A stretch of DNA of 8,640 nt, taken from NCBI GenBank assembly GCA_015904075.1, contig JABMDH010000009.1, positions 29,636 to 38,275 on the forward strand, in the 5' to 3' direction. Position numbers and translations under genes: made by a program. Origin of the DNA: Nitrospira sp. Its GTDB lineage: Bacteria; Nitrospirota; Nitrospiria; Nitrospirales; Nitrospiraceae. Under the pieces are notes generated by a model that was not told the DNA's origin, ran no database searches, and was given only the letters and a program-made list of their open reading frames with translations. This document shows positions 6,021 to 8,640 of this stretch, one piece after another. Positions within the stretch are counted from its first letter, which is position 1; every line of letters starts with the position of its first letter.

Positions 6021-7017
6021 TCGTGACCGCTCAGAAGACCAGACCGACGACACTCTGGAGCCGGAAGTCCTCGAACCGTTAGACCGCGAGGTGGAGGACG
6101 TCGAAATCCCACCGACTGTACTCGATATCTCGATCTCGGATGGACGCCAGGCTGACGACAGCACCGCGGTCGTCCCGGTCACCGCCCTCCAGCAATACTT
6201 GGCCGAGATCCGCCGCTACCCCTACCTTTCCAAAGAAGAAGAACTTCGGCTCTTCCAGGAATACCACGTGCACGGCAGTCGTGAAGCGGCGGTCAAACTC
6301 ATCATGGCCAACTTGCGCGTGTCAGTCGCCATCGCATCGGAATATCTGCATACCGGCGCCGACCATATGGATTTGATTCAAGAGGGCAACGTCGGCCTGA
6401 TGCAGGCGATCAAGAAGTTCGATCCGGCAAAGAATGTCCGCTTCTACGCCTATGCGGCCTGGTGGTCACGAGCCTATATTCTTCGGTACCTGCTCAACAC
6501 CTTCCGGCTGGTCAAGATCGGGACAACCCAGGATCAGCGGAAGCTGTTCTATAACTTGAAAAAAGAAAAAGCCAAGCTCGAACGGGAAGGGTTCGCCCCC
6601 GACACGAAGCTGCTCGCGGACCGCTTGAACGTCCGTGAACGCGACGTGATCGAGATGGATGCGCGCCTGGGCAACTGGGAACTGTCGCTGGACCAACCGA
6701 TCGGCGAGAACCAGGACGGCAGTCTACTCGATATTATCCCGTCACAACAGAAACCGGCGGACGAACAGCTTGCCGATCAGCAGTTGCGCACGCTCTTTCG
6801 TGCAAAACTCGCGGAGTTCATCAAAACCTTGGACGAACGGGACGAAGACATTCTCAGAAATCGTATCCTCTCTGAAGATCCGCTGACATTAGACGACCTA
6901 GGCGGAAAATATGGCATTACCAAGGAGCGCACCCGCCAATTAGAGGCTCGCATCATCAAGCGGCTGCGCGACTACATTAAGAAGGACGTCAAAGATTTCG
7001 ACCAGTTACGGACTTAG
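6010..7017 (+). CDS. rpoH: RpoH-type (sigma-32 family) RNA polymerase sigma factor
   Basis: Alternative sigma70-family factor, probably the heat-shock-type sigma. From the ATG at 6010 it has 335 residues. Region 1.2 is at about 58-87 (ALQQYLAEIRRYPYLSKEEE). Region 2 is at about 97-165, with DLIQEGNVGLMQAIKKFDP and FYAYAAWWSRAYILRYLL. The RpoH-box-like stretch QRKLFYNLKK is at 177-186. Region 4 is at about 265-325, with LTLDDLGGKYGITKERTRQL as the -35-binding helix-turn-helix. Residues 1-55 form an acidic extension not found in E. coli RpoH (284 residues): 18 Asp/Glu against 4 Arg in residues 4-50. The start is uncertain: no ribosome-binding site precedes either ATG (6010, 6013), and an in-frame GTG at 5974 would add 12 residues but falls inside the candidate promoter. 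A GlnE-like gene follows 25 bases after the stop, probably in the same operon. Confidence 0.9.
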   Translation: MMHDRDRSEDQTDDTLEPEVLEPLDREVEDVEIPPTVLDISISDGRQADDSTAVVPVTALQQYLAEIRRYPYLSKEEELRLFQEYHVHGSREAAVKLIMANLRVSVAIASEYLHTGADHMDLIQEGNVGLMQAIKKFDPAKNVRFYAYAAWWSRAYILRYLLNTFRLVKIGTTQDQRKLFYNLKKEKAKLEREGFAPDTKLLADRLNVRERDVIEMDARLGNWELSLDQPIGENQDGSLLDIIPSQQKPADEQLADQQLRTLFRAKLAEFIKTLDERDEDILRNRILSEDPLTLDDLGGKYGITKERTRQLEARIIKRLRDYIKKDVKDFDQLRT

Positions 7018-7042
7018 CCCCTTCACCCAGTTCACCCATGCG

Positions 7043-8428
7043 TTGACCTGGGCGCCGGACCCGACCAAAGCCCTCGAAGCCTTCGACCAGTTCCTCGACC
7101 TCATCGTGCAAGAGACGAAAGGCAAAGCCCAGCAGCAGGCACTGGCACTGCTCAGCGACAAGAAAACGTTTCCGCTCCTGGCCCGTTTACTCGGTACCAG
7201 CGATTTCCTCTGGGAAGATTTTCTGCGCCGGCAACACACCAATCTCGTGCCGCTCCTGCAGGACTATCGTGATGCCCCGCTGGCCAAGCCTCGCGCCTCA
7301 CTCCGCAGGGAGATCGATCGCTTCGTGGGCCAAGCCAAGACCGCCGACGCACGCAAGACGGCCTTAAACACGTTTAAGGATCGCGAACTGTTTCGTATCG
7401 ACATGAAGCACATTGTTGAGCCGGGTGTCGCACTAGCCGACTTTTCCGGCGCACTCACCCAGCTGGCTGAAGTAATCGTGGACCGAAGCCTGAAGGACTG
7501 CCAGGCCAAATTGAACAAGCTCTACGGCCCTCCCCGGTTGGCCAATAAGAAACCCTGCCCCTTCACGATTCTTGGATTGGGCAAGTTCGGCGGCCGTGAA
7601 CTGGGCTATGCCTCAGATATCGAAGTCCTGTTCGTCTACGGCGATGCAGGACGTACCGGGGGCAAACAGGCCATCGACAACAGCGAATACTTTGAACGCC
7701 TGGGGCAGGAACTGCTCCAGTGGATCGAGTCCAGACAGGAGGGGATTTTCCATCTCGATGTGCGCCTCCGGCCCCACGGCGGCAAAGGCTCTTTGACAAA
7801 TCCATTCGACGAAATCACCGGGTATTACAATGACACAGGCCTGGCCGCCCCGTTCGAGCGGCAATCCTTGATCAAGCTGCGGCATGTGGCAGGGGATGCC
7901 GCCCTTGGCAAACGGGTCGAGGCCCATCGTGACGCCTATGTCTACAGTGGAACCCGGTGGGATATTGCTGTCGCCTTGGATCTGCGCCGGCAGCAACTGA
8001 AGCAACTGGTGGAGCAGGGCACGGTCAACCTCAAGTACAGCCCGGGCGGAATCGTCGATATCGAATACGCCGTGCAATATCTCCAAATCATGCACGGTCA
8101 TAAGCGCTCCATATTACGCACGCCCAACACGATGCAAGCACTCGCCGGACTCGTCGAGTGCGGTATAGTCACAAGACCGGACGGCGAGAACTTACGCAAG
8201 GCCTATTTCTTCATCCGCATGCTCATCGACGGCCTTCGGATGGTCCGGGGCAATGCCAAGGATCGCGTCCTTCCCCCGACTGATTCGGACGAGTTTATCT
8301 TTCTGGCGCGGCGGGTGGGCTATACAACGGATGATTGGCAGGCCGGGGCGAGACATCTTCAGACGGATATCTCGCAACACATGACGCTCACCAAGGCCTT
8401 TTTCACACGAATGTTCGGCGCGCTGTAA
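7043..8428 (+). CDS. Half-length GlnE-like nucleotidyltransferase (glutamine synthetase adenylyltransferase family)
   Basis: Recognised from the GlnE fold. A helical N-terminus carries LARLLGTSDFLWEDFLRR at about 46-63. The nucleotidyltransferase core has GLGKFGGRELGYASDIE at 178-194, DVRLRPHGGKGSLTNP at 239-254 and PFERQSLIKLRHVAGD at 270-285. A helical domain follows, with KYSPGGIVDIEYAVQYLQ at 331-348 and RTPNTMQAL. Full GlnE has two such halves, one adding and one removing AMP from glutamine synthetase, totalling about 950 residues; this has 461 and just one half, ending where the first half normally ends. The usual SDIDL metal motif reads SDIEV, so the second carboxylate is Glu194. The third carboxylate (D239) is kept. 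The TTG start has no ribosome-binding site; the frame stays open upstream into the sigma gene without an ATG or GTG, and the next candidate is GTG at 7106. The substrate is not proven by sequence. Confidence 0.82.
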   Translation: MTWAPDPTKALEAFDQFLDLIVQETKGKAQQQALALLSDKKTFPLLARLLGTSDFLWEDFLRRQHTNLVPLLQDYRDAPLAKPRASLRREIDRFVGQAKTADARKTALNTFKDRELFRIDMKHIVEPGVALADFSGALTQLAEVIVDRSLKDCQAKLNKLYGPPRLANKKPCPFTILGLGKFGGRELGYASDIEVLFVYGDAGRTGGKQAIDNSEYFERLGQELLQWIESRQEGIFHLDVRLRPHGGKGSLTNPFDEITGYYNDTGLAAPFERQSLIKLRHVAGDAALGKRVEAHRDAYVYSGTRWDIAVALDLRRQQLKQLVEQGTVNLKYSPGGIVDIEYAVQYLQIMHGHKRSILRTPNTMQALAGLVECGIVTRPDGENLRKAYFFIRMLIDGLRMVRGNAKDRVLPPTDSDEFIFLARRVGYTTDDWQAGARHLQTDISQHMTLTKAFFTRMFGAL

Positions 8429-8575
8429 CCAGACGGATTGACTCGCGCCAATTTGAAAATTAGAATACACACGCATGCTCTACCGGTGAACGACGGGTCA
8501 ACACGTACAAGGACATCCGGCAGAGCAGGAGAGACCGTCGTGTCCATTCGGTGAGTTTAAACTAGGGAGGTTGCA
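8429..8575. other. Intergenic region with promoter and leader
   Basis: 147 bases between the GlnE-like gene and the lipoprotein gene. It holds the promoter at 8438-8466, a leader of about 100 bases and the GGGAGG ribosome-binding site at 8565-8570. I see no terminator hairpin after the GlnE-like stop and no strong stem in the leader. Confidence 0.6.
8438..8466 (+). promoter_or_regulatory. Strong sigma70-type promoter for the lipoprotein gene
   Basis: TTGACT (8438-8443), exactly 17 bases, TAGAAT (8461-8466): five of six matches in each box at the ideal spacing. The predicted start point near 8473 gives an untranslated leader of about 100 bases before the ATG at 8576. It lies 10 bases after the GlnE-like stop, so it begins a separate unit. 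Confidence 0.7.
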
Positions 8576-8640
8576 ATGCAGCAGATGGGACGTATCGGGT
8601 TGATGGGATTGGGAATCGTATTGGCCGGCTGCCTCAGCGG
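8576..8640 (+). CDS. N-terminus of a predicted lipoprotein, 3' end outside window
   Basis: Only the first 21 codons are visible: MQQMGRIGLMGLGIVLAGCLS. This is a lipoprotein signal peptide: short N-region with one Arg, a hydrophobic stretch, and the lipobox LAGC with the lipidated cysteine at position 19. The protein would be cut by signal peptidase II and anchored to a membrane facing the periplasm. The start is well supported by GGGAGG five bases before the ATG. The mature part is off the window, so no function can be given. Confidence 0.8.
   Translation, partial: MQQMGRIGLMGLGIVLAGCLS

Overview
The window reads as ordinary chromosome of a GC-rich bacterium, most likely a Nitrospira-type nitrite oxidiser (Nitrospirota). 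The main pointer is the partial gene at the left edge. Its mature N-terminus (ADRDKLL, GVFGTFATF, YLLRGLSD, DLMFR, DTQQFL) closely matches what I remember of the chlorite dismutase of Nitrospira defluvii. A NarK/NasA-type nitrate/nitrite porter fits the same setting. The taxonomic call is from memory of families, not from a search.

Left and middle (1-5790) are all on the minus strand. In transcription order they are: an NNP-family nitrate/nitrite transporter (5790 to 4588), ribBA (4511 to 3303), ribH (3306 to 2767), nusB (2717 to 2265), a broken 5' copy of purB (2197 to 1790), intact purB (1779 to 442), and a chlorite dismutase-like gene running off the left edge (445 to <1). ribBA/ribH and purB/cld each overlap by an ATGA, which suggests translational coupling. 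ribBA and ribH supply lumazine for riboflavin synthesis. nusB is a common partner of ribH. purB serves purine and AMP synthesis.

Right side (6010-8640) is on the plus strand. It holds an RpoH-type (sigma-32) sigma factor with an unusual acidic N-terminal extension, then 25 bases later a half-length GlnE-like nucleotidyltransferase. After that comes a well-formed sigma70-type promoter and the first 21 codons of a lipoprotein. The transporter and the sigma factor are divergent and share a control region of about 200 bases.

The most unusual structure is a 418-bp head-to-tail duplication (1401-1818 and 1819-2236). It covers the purB ribosome-binding site and first 126 codons. The copies differ at 26 positions, and in the coding part most differences are synonymous. 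Short AGGCGT repeats border and partly form this region, and related repeat sequence encodes the C-terminal tail of NusB. I see no phage, insertion sequence, CRISPR array, tRNA or rRNA. Apart from the duplication, the Cld-like gene and the half-size GlnE, the genes are standard housekeeping genes. I do not see a clearly new multi-gene system.
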